NCBI RefSeq assembly: GCF_030345695.1
Contig: NZ_JAUASV010000001.1
Span: forward strand, 247,458-311,457
Origin: Galbitalea sp. SE-J8
Lineage (GTDB): Bacteria; Actinomycetota; Actinomycetes; Actinomycetales; Microbacteriaceae
Direction: 5' to 3'
DNA: 64,000 bases
The notes below the pieces were generated by a model. That model was not told the origin of the DNA. It searched no databases and saw only the letters and a list, made by a program, of their open reading frames with translations. Made by a program: the position numbers and the translations under genes. Positions 1 to 8,172 of this stretch are shown here, one piece after another; position 1 is the stretch's first letter; every line of letters starts with the position of its first letter.

Positions 1-767
1 CCCCAGTAGTCGTCGTTGCGGGTGAGGGTGATGCTGTCGCCCTGCTTCCACGAGTCGAGCAGGAACGGACCGCTGCCGATCGCGGTCGTCGCGATCTCGT
101 TGGTGGCGTCCTGATCGAGCACGAGGCCGGCACGACCGGCGAGCGAGTAGAGCAGTTCGGGGTCGCGGTCGGACAGGGTGATCGTGACCGTCGTGTCGCC
201 GTCGGCAGCGACATCCGTCACCTTGCCGAGATCGCCGGAGTTGACGCCCTTCGCGTCGATGAGGCCCTGGATGCTCCACACCACGTCGTCCGCGGTGAGC
301 GCGTCGCCGTTCGAGAACGTCTCGTCGGGCGCGAGCGTGAACGTGTAGGTGAGACCGTCGTCGGAGACCGTCCAGTCGGTCGCGAGGCTCGGCGAGATGT
401 CGCCCGTCGCATCGCGCGAGACGAGCCCCTCGTAGACGTTGTCGATGAGGATCTGGTCGAGTGCGGCTCCGGACACGGTGCGGATGTCGAGACTCGTCGG
501 CTCGAGGCGCAGGCCGACCCGCAGCGTGGCGTCCGCGTTCACGGCCGCAGCCGGAGCGGCGTCTCCGCCGTCGCTGTCGCCTCCACCGGTCGACGATCCG
601 GAGCCGCTGTTGGCGTTGATCGCGACCGGGATGCCGATGCCGGCGCCGACGACGACGACCGCTGCGACGACGATCCCGGCGATGAGGCCGCGCCGCGATC
701 CCGTCGGCTTCTTCTTCTCGGTGAGGGCCGGCTCCTCGGCCGGCGTGGGGGTGTTCTCGTCGCTCAT
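1..767 (-). CDS. Peptide/nickel-type ABC transporter substrate-binding protein (family 5), cut by the window edge
   Basis: Solute receptor of the DppA/OppA class that would deliver a peptide or similar solute to a permease; the permease genes must lie beyond the left edge. The first 255 residues are visible: a charged head (1-26), one hydrophobic segment (27-51), a Gly/Ser/Asp linker, then the mature domain opening with LRVGLRLEPTSLDI and YEGLV, both typical of the family. No lipobox cysteine is present, so the protein looks anchored by an N-terminal membrane helix rather than by lipid. The ATG is preceded by AGGAG at a normal distance. It lies 61 bp downstream of metY on the same strand and may be cotranscribed. 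The substrate cannot be read from this fragment. Confidence 0.85.
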   Translation of the reverse strand, partial: MSDENTPTPAEEPALTEKKKPTGSRRGLIAGIVVAAVVVVGAGIGIPVAINANSGSGSSTGGGDSDGGDAAPAAAVNADATLRVGLRLEPTSLDIRTVSGAALDQILIDNVYEGLVSRDATGDISPSLATDWTVSDDGLTYTFTLAPDETFSNGDALTADDVVWSIQGLIDAKGVNSGDLGKVTDVAADGDTTVTITLSDRDPELLYSLAGRAGLVLDQDATNEIATTAIGSGPFLLDSWKQGDSITLTRNDDYW

Positions 768-828
768 GACGGGTTCTCCTGGGTGCTGTGAGGTGGGGTG
801 GTGCGGATAGGGGTGGTGCGATGGCGGG

Positions 829-2142
829 TCACGCGAGGTGCGCGACCGCCCGGAGGGCCTGATCGAGATCGGCGATGAGGTCGCGAGGATCCTCGATGCC
901 GATGGAGAGCCGCACGAGCGACGGATCGACGGATGCCGCCGCACGCTGCTCCTCGCTCAGGCCGGAGTTGGTGGTCGATGCCGGGTGGATGACGAGACTG
1001 CGCACGTCGCCGATGTTGGCGAGGTGGCTGAACAGCTCGAGCGCGTCGACGAATGCGGCACCCGCGGCGAATCCGCCGGCGATCTCGAAGGACACGATCG
1101 CGCCGCCGCCCTCGGGCAGGTAGCGCGCCGCGACATCCGCCCACGGCGCGTCGGGGTGGCTCGCGTAGTGCACGCGCGTGACCTGCGGGTGGGCGTCGAG
1201 GTGCGCGACGACCGCGCGCGCGTTCGCGACGTGCTGCCGGATGCGCAGGCTCAGCGTCTCGAGCCCCTGGATGAGCAGGAAGCTGTTGAACGGGCTCGGC
1301 GCCGGGCCGTAGTCGCGCAGCACCGTCGTGCGCAGGCGCAGAGCGTACGCGAGACCGAGGGGCGAGAAGCGCTCCCAGTAGCCGACATCGCCGTGACCCA
1401 CGTCGGGCACGTGCAGACCCGGCCACTTCTCGGGCTCTGCACCGAAGTCGAACGTCGCGCCGTCGACGATGATGCCGCCGATCGCCGTGCCGTGCCCCGC
1501 GAGGAACTTCGTCGTCGAGTGCACGACGATGTCAGCCCCGTGCTCGAGCGGGCGCAGCAGGTAGGGCGTCGCGAGAGTGTTGTCGATGATGAGCGGCACG
1601 CCCGCCTGGTGCGCGACGTCGGCGATGGCGCGGATGTCGAGGACCGCGCCCGTGGGATTGCCGATGCTCTCGGCGAAGAACACCCGCGTCTCGGGGCGCA
1701 CGAGCGCGCGCCACGCCTCCGGGTCGTTGATCTCGGACACGAGGCTCGTCGCGATGCCGAGTTCGGCGAAGCGGCGCAGCAGCAGGTTCGTGGTGCCGCC
1801 GTAGACCTGGTTGGAGACGATCACGTGGTCGCCGGTGCGCAGGATGTTGAGCAGCGCGAGTGCGGTCGCCGCCTGCCCGCTCGCGGTCGCGACCGCTGCG
1901 ACCCCGCCCTCGAGGCGGGCGATGCGCTGCTCGACGACGGTCGTCGTCGGGTTCGACATGCGGCTGTAGGCGTAGTTCTCGAGGTCGTCGAGCAGGAACG
2001 ACGCGGCCGCGGCATCCGCGCTGTCGTAGGTGAAGCTCGTCGTCGCGTAGATGGGCGTCGCGCGCGCGTGCGTCGTCGGGTCGGGGCGCGCGCCGGCGTG
2101 CACCTGGGCGGTGTCGAAGCGCCAGTCGGCGGCATCCGTCAT
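829..2142 (-). CDS. metY: O-acetylhomoserine sulfhydrylase / aminocarboxypropyltransferase
   Basis: PLP enzyme of the Cys/Met metabolism family that makes homocysteine directly from O-acetylhomoserine and sulfide, in the cytoplasm. The 437-residue length is usual for MetY. Visible marks are YSRMSNPTT (about residue 58) for PLP phosphate and the neighbouring subunit, IIDNTLATP with the ring-nitrogen Asp187, and STTKFLAGHG with the Schiff-base Lys212. The start overlaps the stop of the upstream hydrolase by 4 bp (ATGA), so the two are translationally coupled. An alpha/beta hydrolase next to metY recalls MetX (homoserine acetyltransferase), but this hydrolase is not MetX-like in its motifs. Closely related PLP enzymes (MetB, MetZ) are less likely given the length and the VPDVGHGD stretch. 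Confidence 0.9.
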   Translation of the reverse strand: MTDAADWRFDTAQVHAGARPDPTTHARATPIYATTSFTYDSADAAAASFLLDDLENYAYSRMSNPTTTVVEQRIARLEGGVAAVATASGQAATALALLNILRTGDHVIVSNQVYGGTTNLLLRRFAELGIATSLVSEINDPEAWRALVRPETRVFFAESIGNPTGAVLDIRAIADVAHQAGVPLIIDNTLATPYLLRPLEHGADIVVHSTTKFLAGHGTAIGGIIVDGATFDFGAEPEKWPGLHVPDVGHGDVGYWERFSPLGLAYALRLRTTVLRDYGPAPSPFNSFLLIQGLETLSLRIRQHVANARAVVAHLDAHPQVTRVHYASHPDAPWADVAARYLPEGGGAIVSFEIAGGFAAGAAFVDALELFSHLANIGDVRSLVIHPASTTNSGLSEEQRAAASVDPSLVRLSIGIEDPRDLIADLDQALRAVAHLA

Positions 2143-3044
2143 GCGGTCACCGCCGCGAGGTGGTCACGCAGGAGGGCGGCGAGCTCGACCGGGCGCTCCT
2201 CCTGCACGTTGTGTCCCCCGCTCACGCGCACCACGCTCGAGCGCGGAACGCGGCGGAGGAACTCCTCGACGCGCGCCGGCGGCACGAAGCCGTTCTCGGC
2301 GGCGATGAGCAGCACGTCGCCGGTCGCGCGCTCGAGCGGCGACCAGACGGCGGAGAAGTCGGTGGCGAACGGGCTCGCGCCCGCGTCGAGGTTGGCGAGG
2401 TGGTGCTTGAACACGACCTGCCCGTCGTCGCGCACCCGCGTGTTGAGCGCGACCCCGCGCTCGACCGACGAGCGGTCGGGGCCGAAGCCGAACGACAGCG
2501 CCCGGTCGACGATCGCGTCGCGCGACGGGAACACGTTCGGCCCCGCGAGGAAGTCGCGCACCGGGTTCGGCGCGTCGGTCGGCAGGTCGACGGGCGCGAA
2601 CGGCACGGCATCGACGATGACGGTGGAGCGCACCAGATCGGGCCGATCGCCCGCGAGTACTCCCGCGGTGAGGCCGCCGAGCGACTGCCCGACGACGACA
2701 ACCGGGGCGTCGACTAGGCGGGCGATCGCCTCGGCCACGGCCGGTGCGATGGTGGTCGGCGCGTAGTCCGCGTCGTCGCGCCACCCCGAATCGCCGTGAC
2801 CGGGTAGGTCGATCGCCAGCGCGGGCACGCCGAGCGCGAGAACGGTGGCATCCCACGTGTGCGCGTTGAGTCCGCCGCCGTGCAGCAGCACGACCTCCGG
2901 GGTCGACGTCCCCCAGCGGATGCCGCTGACGGTTCCCTCGGACGTCACGACCGCGACGCGCGCGTGCACGGGCACGGCAGCGCCGACGGCGGCCGCCTCG
3001 CTCGCCAGGTAGGCGAATTCGTCGAGCGTGTTCTGGTCGCTCAT
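2139..3044 (-). CDS. Alpha/beta hydrolase
   Basis: Cytoplasmic alpha/beta-fold hydrolase of 301 residues; substrate unknown. The oxyanion motif LLHGGG (about 54-58), the nucleophile elbow GQSLGG with Ser121 and the late catalytic histidine in SGGHNVQEE (His278) are all present, so it should be active. I chose the ATG at 3044 because it has GGAG about 8 nt upstream and gives the usual N-terminus; an upstream in-frame start at 3128 would add a low-complexity Arg/Pro stretch. Its stop overlaps the metY start, forming an operon with metY and perhaps the downstream binding protein. A homoserine acetyltransferase role is not supported: the protein is short and lacks the MetX lid. Confidence 0.8.
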   Translation of the reverse strand: MSDQNTLDEFAYLASEAAAVGAAVPVHARVAVVTSEGTVSGIRWGTSTPEVVLLHGGGLNAHTWDATVLALGVPALAIDLPGHGDSGWRDDADYAPTTIAPAVAEAIARLVDAPVVVVGQSLGGLTAGVLAGDRPDLVRSTVIVDAVPFAPVDLPTDAPNPVRDFLAGPNVFPSRDAIVDRALSFGFGPDRSSVERGVALNTRVRDDGQVVFKHHLANLDAGASPFATDFSAVWSPLERATGDVLLIAAENGFVPPARVEEFLRRVPRSSVVRVSGGHNVQEERPVELAALLRDHLAAVTA

Positions 3045-3121
3045 GCTGGGCTCCGGTTCGGGTCGTCGAGACGGGTGGACGACCGACAGCATCCGGTCGC
3101 CGGTCGCCCCGCGCGCCGTCG

Positions 3122-3158
3122 GCGTCACACGGTGAAGTCCTGTGTCGTCGTGTGACGC
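3122..3158. promoter_or_regulatory. Inverted repeat between divergent genes
   Basis: GCGTCACAC at 3122-3130 is repeated inverted as GTGTGACGC at 3150-3158. It lies in the 158-bp gap between the hydrolase-metY operon (minus) and the phosphatase gene (plus), so it could be an operator for either or a small RNA hairpin. No SAM-riboswitch-like core was recognised here. Confidence 0.35.
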
Positions 3159-3202
3159 GCGCCCGGCACGACGCCGGCGAGCGGATTACATTCCCGCCGG
3201 AG

Positions 3203-3949
3203 ATGACCACCGACGACTCCCGCCCCGCATCCGACGCCGGACGCATCGCCCTGCCCGGCACCCACAACCTGCGGACGGTGTCGGCGCCCGCTCTGCGCGT
3301 CGGAGCCCTGCTGCGCTCCGACGCGCTCCACGCTCTCGATCCGTCGTCGTGGTCCGCGCTCGCCGACCGGGGCGTGCGCACGGTCATCGATCTGCGCGGC
3401 GACGACGAGAAGGGCGTCGCGACGGGCGCCCGCGCGGCCGCCGTCGGCATCCGTGTCGAGTCCGCCCCGGTCTTCGCCGCCGGGGCGGCCGACTACGTGG
3501 CGACGGGTGCATCGATCGACGACCTCTACGCCGATCTGCTCGGGCGGCACGCGCCGGGCCTCGTAACCGCGGTCGACGCAGTAGCGGCTGCTCCGGAGGG
3601 CGCGGTGCTCGTGCACTGCTCCGCGGGCAAGGACCGCACCGGCATCGTCATCGCGCTGGTCCTTCTCGCGATCGGGGTCGATCGGTCCGCCGTCGTCGAC
3701 GACTACTCGACCTCCGAGGAGCTGTTGCGCGCCTCGTGGCTCGACGAGCGGCTGCGTTGGCTGGCGGGTTTCCACCGACCGGCCGTGCTCGAGGCGTCGC
3801 TCGAACTCATCGGCGGCAGCCCGCGCCGTGCCATCGAGACCGTCATCGACCGCATCGGGTCGGAGTGGGGCTCCGCGGAGGCCTTCCTGCGCGCGCATGG
3901 GCTCACGGATGCCGCACTCGCGTCGCTGCGCGCCCGCTTCAGCGGGTAG
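3203..3949 (+). CDS. Tyrosine-protein phosphatase, Y_phosphatase3 type
   Basis: Protein tyrosine (or dual-specificity / phosphoinositide) phosphatase of 248 residues, in the PtpB-like family common in actinobacteria. It shows VHCSAGKDRTG with the catalytic Cys139 and Arg145 of the CX5R loop, and a TVIDLRGDDEK strand typical of the N-terminal half. ATG 3203 is chosen over 3152 because GGAG lies just upstream and the family begins near here; the spacing is short. The 3' end runs 11 bp into the end of the convergent ATP-grasp gene. Extra Lys in the P-loop (AGKDR) is characteristic of the lipid-active members, so a phosphoinositide substrate is possible. Confidence 0.88.
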   Translation: MTTDDSRPASDAGRIALPGTHNLRTVSAPALRVGALLRSDALHALDPSSWSALADRGVRTVIDLRGDDEKGVATGARAAAVGIRVESAPVFAAGAADYVATGASIDDLYADLLGRHAPGLVTAVDAVAAAPEGAVLVHCSAGKDRTGIVIALVLLAIGVDRSAVVDDYSTSEELLRASWLDERLRWLAGFHRPAVLEASLELIGGSPRRAIETVIDRIGSEWGSAEAFLRAHGLTDAALASLRARFSG

Positions 3950-4871
3950 GGACGCGAGCGAGTTCGGCCCCGAGGAAGCGCGCGACGCTGCGTGTCGCCG
4001 ATTCGGGTGCGACGGCCTCGACCGCGGGGTTGTAGTTCGTGTTGGTGTTGACGTCGTAGACGACGGATCGTCCGTCGACGGTCTCGATGAACTCGACCCC
4101 GGCGATCTCGATGCCCGCCCCGGACAGGAAGCTCTCGACGCGGCGGATGAGCGGATGGTCCGCAGTCACGGTGTTGCGCAGCTCGAAGGGCTCATGCAGC
4201 GATCCGCTGGGCACCTCGCAGACGTCGGCCGGACAGAGCTCGAAGCTGCCCGCCGCTGTGTCGACGCGCACGGCGTAGACGAATCGGCCGCCGACGAACT
4301 CCGCCCGGGTCACGAACGGCTCGACGGGCACGAGACGCTCCTGCACGATGGTGATCCCGTCGAGGGGCTCCTCGTAGAGCGGCGAGGCGAGGTACTCCTC
4401 CAGGTGCTCCACCGCGTCGAACCCGCGCACCCCGAGACCTTTGCCGCCCTGGTTGTGCTTCACGATCGCCGGTGCTCCGATGGCGCGCGCAGCATCCGCG
4501 ATGCCGTCGCGCCCGACGACGGCGATCGAGCGCGGCACGTCGATGCCCGCCGCGGCGAGCGCGGCGTGCTGCGCCGCCTTGCTCACCTCGATCTCGAGCA
4601 CGCCTCGTCCGTTCACGACGCGGCGTCCGTGCGCCTCGAGCCACGCGAGAGTCGCTCGGCCGGCCTCCTTGGCGACGCGGCGACCGCGCGTGTGCGAGGA
4701 GGCGCTGAGCCGCGACCAGAACAGGCCGTCGGGCGGCGCCTCGGAGAGGTCGATGCGCGCGCCGTCCTCGAGCAGCCACTCCCGCAGTGCGACGCCCTCC
4801 GCGGCGAACGCCGCGCGGAACGGCGGCAGCCACTCCGGATGGTCGTGCAGAACGTGCACCGCGAGCGTCAC
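3939..4871 (-). CDS. RimK-like ATP-grasp ligase
   Basis: ATP-grasp enzyme of 310 residues expected to join a carboxylate to an amine or other nucleophile through an acyl-phosphate. The central VKHNQGGKGLGVRGF stretch (about 137-151) is the nucleotide-binding glycine loop, and VYDVNTNTNYNP near the C-terminus supplies acidic/Asn metal ligands as in RimK. The GTG start at 4871 overlaps the stop of the flavin monooxygenase by 4 bp (GTGA). It is the third gene of the DUF1684-LLM-ligase operon and ends convergently over the phosphatase gene. The true substrate is unknown; RimK proper modifies ribosomal protein S6, but the actinobacterial context and divergent N-terminus argue for a small-molecule substrate. 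Confidence 0.75.
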   Translation of the reverse strand: MTLAVHVLHDHPEWLPPFRAAFAAEGVALREWLLEDGARIDLSEAPPDGLFWSRLSASSHTRGRRVAKEAGRATLAWLEAHGRRVVNGRGVLEIEVSKAAQHAALAAAGIDVPRSIAVVGRDGIADAARAIGAPAIVKHNQGGKGLGVRGFDAVEHLEEYLASPLYEEPLDGITIVQERLVPVEPFVTRAEFVGGRFVYAVRVDTAAGSFELCPADVCEVPSGSLHEPFELRNTVTADHPLIRRVESFLSGAGIEIAGVEFIETVDGRSVVYDVNTNTNYNPAVEAVAPESATRSVARFLGAELARVPTR

Positions 4872-5980
4872 GCGATCGCTCCGGCGGGGGTGCGCCATCC
4901 GAGCAGCGGAGCCACGTCGACCGCCACGGTCTCGAGCACGCGGTGCAGCGTCGGCAGATCGAGCTCGGTGATCGGCGTGAGCAGCACGTCGTCGGCGAGC
5001 GCAACGCTCGGATCGGCGGCGATTTCCTCGGCGATGCTCTCCGGTTCGCCGCCGTAGAGCGGACTCCACTGGGTCGTCGGCGGTGTGCCGGCGAAGCGCC
5101 CCTCCGCATCGACGAGGCCGCGATAGCGCTCGACGTAGCCCCCGAACCGCGCGCGGTCCTCGGCCCCGACGAGCGGCAGGATCGAGCGCGAGATCGCGAC
5201 GCGCGGAGTGCGATCCGGATGCTGCCGGGCGAACTCGTCGCGGTAGGCCGCGATCTGGCGCGCCTGGTTCTCGCCGAGCGTGCCGGGAACGAACTCGCCG
5301 TTGAGCGTGGAGAGCAGCAGGTCGTAGCCGAGTCGTGCAGCACGCAGGGCGCTCGAGAGCGTGCCCGAGCCGTACCAGAGCCGCGACGAGAGCCCCGCGC
5401 TGATGGGCTGCGCGACCGCACCGCTGGGTCGTGGTTGCGGGTCCGTCCAGCCGGAGGCGGCCGCGACATCCGTCGGTGTCGTGCCCGCCGACCCGGCCGT
5501 CGCCTGCTCGCGGGCGACGAAGGGATCGGCGGCGAAACGCGATGCGTACGGCTCGCCGAGCGGCCGTCCGGCGATCGCGTCACGGAGAGCGGCGAGGCGA
5601 CCGGACACGACCGCCTCGCGGTCAGCACCGACCGGGGCGTCGACGGCGCCGTGGCCGGAGCTCACCCCCAGCTCGAGCCGCCCGCCGCTCAGCAGGTCGG
5701 TCGTCGCGGCGTCCTCGGCGAGGCGGAGCGTGTCCTCGAACCCCACGGGCAGCACGCCCGTGCCGAGACGGATGGCGTTCGTCTCACGGGCGACGGCGGA
5801 CAGGAACGGGAAGGGCGCCGACAGCGTCGGCGAATGCCTCCTGACTCGCACCCAGCCGCTGCCGTAGCCGAGACGCTCGGCCGCCCGGAACAGGTCGATG
5901 CCCTGTTCGAGCGACCGCGCCGCATCCGCGGGTCGATCGTGACTGACGAAGACGAGGAAACCGAGACCGGGCGCGCTCAC
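4868..5980 (-). CDS. LLM-class flavin-dependent oxidoreductase
   Basis: Luciferase-like monooxygenase of 370 residues that would use reduced flavin supplied by a partner reductase. The TIM-barrel family signs are RLGTGVLPVG (about 93-102), GGRLELGVSSGHG (about 125-137) and LYGGEPESIA near the C-terminus. The GTG start overlaps the stop of the DUF1684 gene by 4 bp, and its own stop overlaps the ligase start, so the three proteins are made in fixed proportion. The longer open frame upstream was not used because it covers the coding 3' end of DUF1684. The substrate is unknown. Confidence 0.85.
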   Translation of the reverse strand: MSAPGLGFLVFVSHDRPADAARSLEQGIDLFRAAERLGYGSGWVRVRRHSPTLSAPFPFLSAVARETNAIRLGTGVLPVGFEDTLRLAEDAATTDLLSGGRLELGVSSGHGAVDAPVGADREAVVSGRLAALRDAIAGRPLGEPYASRFAADPFVAREQATAGSAGTTPTDVAAASGWTDPQPRPSGAVAQPISAGLSSRLWYGSGTLSSALRAARLGYDLLLSTLNGEFVPGTLGENQARQIAAYRDEFARQHPDRTPRVAISRSILPLVGAEDRARFGGYVERYRGLVDAEGRFAGTPPTTQWSPLYGGEPESIAEEIAADPSVALADDVLLTPITELDLPTLHRVLETVAVDVAPLLGWRTPAGAIA

Positions 5981-6816
5981 AGCGGTGCCCCGTCGACCGT
6001 CACAGGATGCCGTTCCCCCGCTTCGACGCGCACCGGGATGCGGTTCTCGACCGGCGGCAGCGGACAGTTCCACGCCGGACTGAACGCGCACGGCAGCAGC
6101 ACCGCGCGGCGCAGATCGACGACGACACGGCCCTCGACCGGCGCGGGCAGACGCAGGGTGCGCCCCGATCCAACGGAGTCGACGCCGGTCGTGGCATCCG
6201 TGAAGTGCACACGCAGGCCATCGCCGTCGGCTGTCGCGAGCAGCGCGACGTGCTCGCCGCGGAGCACGAAGCGGATGACGGCCGCCACGGGCACCTCCAC
6301 GGGACGCGGGTCACGAACGTGCGTGATGGTCACGGTGCGCTGGGGAGCAGCGTGCACGGTCGCCTCGACCACCCACGGTGCTGCTCCCGACGGGTGATCG
6401 GCTTCGTCGAACCGCGCTGCGCCGGCGAAACGTCGAGCGGCCGCACGGTGGCTGTTCCAGACCTGCAGGGCGTGCCTCGTCCCGTCGTAGCTGAAGATCA
6501 CGCCCTCGGCCCCGTTCCCGAAGCGCGCGACGGACGGGCCGTCGACCGCGTCCGCGTACAGCACGGCCGTGTGCTCGACGAGGGTTCCGCCGATCTCGAC
6601 GGCGTCGTCGGGGGCTACGGTGACGCGCAGCCCCGCGACGCCCGCGGGTGCGGGCGACCACAGCCCCGGCGCGCCGGCGACGCGGGTGGCCGGGGCTGTG
6701 ACGAAGTCGCCCCACTCGAACGCGACGGGGGAACGGGCCCCCGAGAGATGCGCCTCGCGCCCGGTGAGGAACTGCGCCAGCGGCGGGGAGTCGACAGGAG
6801 TCTGAACCGTGCTCAT
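5977..6816 (-). CDS. DUF1684 domain protein
   Basis: Protein of 279 residues of unassigned function. The family is recognised from the C-terminal LLPCAFSPAWNCPLPPVEN stretch followed by IPVRVEAGER, close to the conserved core of DUF1684, and from an ALQVWNSHRAAARRFAG segment in the middle. It is the first gene of a coupled three-gene operon with a flavin monooxygenase and an ATP-grasp ligase, which suggests a small pathway rather than a lone enzyme. ATG 6816 is preceded at 6 nt by TACCGT, so the message is probably leaderless. Confidence 0.8.
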   Translation of the reverse strand: MSTVQTPVDSPPLAQFLTGREAHLSGARSPVAFEWGDFVTAPATRVAGAPGLWSPAPAGVAGLRVTVAPDDAVEIGGTLVEHTAVLYADAVDGPSVARFGNGAEGVIFSYDGTRHALQVWNSHRAAARRFAGAARFDEADHPSGAAPWVVEATVHAAPQRTVTITHVRDPRPVEVPVAAVIRFVLRGEHVALLATADGDGLRVHFTDATTGVDSVGSGRTLRLPAPVEGRVVVDLRRAVLLPCAFSPAWNCPLPPVENRIPVRVEAGERHPVTVDGAPL

Positions 6817-6822
6817 GCGGGC

Positions 6823-6828
6823 ACGGTA
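6823..6828 (-). promoter_or_regulatory. -10 box (TACCGT) of the DUF1684 operon, leaderless start
   Basis: TACCGT on the minus strand ends 6 nt before the ATG at 6816, the spacing expected if transcription starts on the start codon. No Shine-Dalgarno sequence precedes this ATG. The rest of the 247-bp gap to the metQ gene holds only a short CGCGCG-GAAT-CGCGCG hairpin near 6900 and the metQ leader. Confidence 0.5.
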
Positions 6829-7063
6829 GGCCGCACGTCCCGTCCGCACGTCCTCATGACGAACTCTGACGCACCGGGCAGCTCGACCGATTCGTCCGAC
6901 CGCGCGGAATCGCGCGATCAACGGCGCAACCTCGCGTCGTACGACGCAACAGTTCGGAACACGATTCGACGACGACGCCGAGCTCACGAATGATCGCCCG
7001 GTCGGTCGATCACCGACGACGCCGCCCCGCGGCACCACAGCACAGCACCACCAAGGAGGAGAC

Positions 7064-8077
7064 ATGTCCGACCAGGACGTCACCGTTCAGCCGCCCAAGC
7101 GCCGCGGCCCGCTCATCGCCGCCATCGTCGCGGTCGTCGTCGTCATCGTCGCGGCCGTCGGCATCGTCATCGGCGTCAACGCGAACAACGGCGGGTCGAC
7201 CGCCGCTCCCGGCGGAGCGGCCACCGGCGACAGCACAGACCCGGCCGACGACGCCACCCCCATCGCCGACGGCGACAAGGGCTCCGCGAGCAACCCCGTG
7301 AAGATCGGCGTCGTCGGCGCGAGCGACCCCTACTGGGACCTCTACAAGCAGGCGGCCGCCGACGCGGGCATCAGCATCGATCTGGTCGACTTCACCGACT
7401 ACGCGCAGCCCAACCCGGCGCTCACCGAGGGCGATCTCGACCTCAACCAGTTCCAGCACATCATCTATCTCGCGCAGTACGACGTCGACGCGAAGGCCGA
7501 CGTAACGCCCATCGGCTCGACCGCGATCTACCCGCTCGGCCTGTACTCGACGCAGTACGACTCGACCGACGCGATCCCGGACGGCGCGACGGTCGCCGTG
7601 CCGAACGACGCGTCGAACCTCGCCCGCGGCCTCCTCGTTCTGCAGTCGGCGGGCCTCGTCGAGCTGAAGGACGGCGGTAGCCCGTTCTCGACGATCGACG
7701 ACGTGCTGCCGAGCTCGCGCGTGAAGGTCACGACCCTCGACGCGAACCTCACTGCGACGTCGCTCCCGGATGTCGCCGCCGCGATCATCAACAACGACTT
7801 CGTCCAGGACGCCGGCCTGAGCTTCGACGACGCCATCGCGAAGGACGACCCCACCGACCCCAGCGCGCAGCCGTACATCAACATCTTCGCCGCGCGCGCG
7901 GAGGACAAGGACAACCCCGTCTACCTCGAGCTCGTCTCGATCTTCCAGGACACGAAGGCCGTCACCGACGGACTGCAGGAGACCTCGGGCGGCACCGCGT
8001 CGCTCGTGAAGACCCCCGTCGCCGACCTCGAGCAGTCGCTCGCCGACACGGAGGCGGCACTCTCGGCCTCGAAGTAA
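7064..8077 (+). CDS. metQ: MetQ/NlpA-family ABC transporter substrate-binding protein, membrane-anchored
   Basis: Solute receptor of the methionine importer MetNIQ, 337 residues. After a short charged head (1-14) and a hydrophobic segment (15-38) comes a Gly/Ala/Asp-rich linker and the NlpA domain, beginning PVKIGVVGASDPYWD, with DLNQFQHI typical of the ligand cleft. Unlike usual MetQ proteins there is no lipobox cysteine; the helix probably stays as anchor. AAGGAGGAG lies about 7 nt before the ATG, a strong ribosome site. metN and metI follow after a strong hairpin. D-/L-methionine is the known substrate of the family; related members carry other amino acids or dipeptides. Confidence 0.85.
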   Translation: MSDQDVTVQPPKRRGPLIAAIVAVVVVIVAAVGIVIGVNANNGGSTAAPGGAATGDSTDPADDATPIADGDKGSASNPVKIGVVGASDPYWDLYKQAAADAGISIDLVDFTDYAQPNPALTEGDLDLNQFQHIIYLAQYDVDAKADVTPIGSTAIYPLGLYSTQYDSTDAIPDGATVAVPNDASNLARGLLVLQSAGLVELKDGGSPFSTIDDVLPSSRVKVTTLDANLTATSLPDVAAAIINNDFVQDAGLSFDDAIAKDDPTDPSAQPYINIFAARAEDKDNPVYLELVSIFQDTKAVTDGLQETSGGTASLVKTPVADLEQSLADTEAALSASK

Positions 8078-8111
8078 CCGTTCGACACCACCGACCGGCT
8101 CGGTGGCCACT

Positions 8112-8150
8112 GCGGATGCCGCTCCCGACACGATCGGGAGCGGCATCCGC
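8112..8150 (+). terminator. Perfect 17-bp hairpin between metQ and metN
   Basis: GCGGATGCCGCTCCCGA (8112-8128) and its exact reverse complement (8134-8150) flank a 5-nt loop. There is no T-run after it. Placed between the binding-protein gene and the ATPase gene, it probably lowers readthrough or protects the metQ message so that the receptor is made in excess, as in many importers. Confidence 0.65.
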
Positions 8151-8172
8151 CTCCCTGCGTCCGGAGGACACC

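Noticed and set aside
838..2766. Long plus-strand open frame (642 codons) opposite metY and the hydrolase
   Set aside because: Arg/Val/Asp/Glu-rich shadow of real genes in high-GC DNA; no domain, no ribosome site.
6829..7063. SAM riboswitch before metQ
   Set aside because: No conserved core or pairing pattern of known SAM riboswitches could be recognised; same for the gap before the hydrolase-metY operon.
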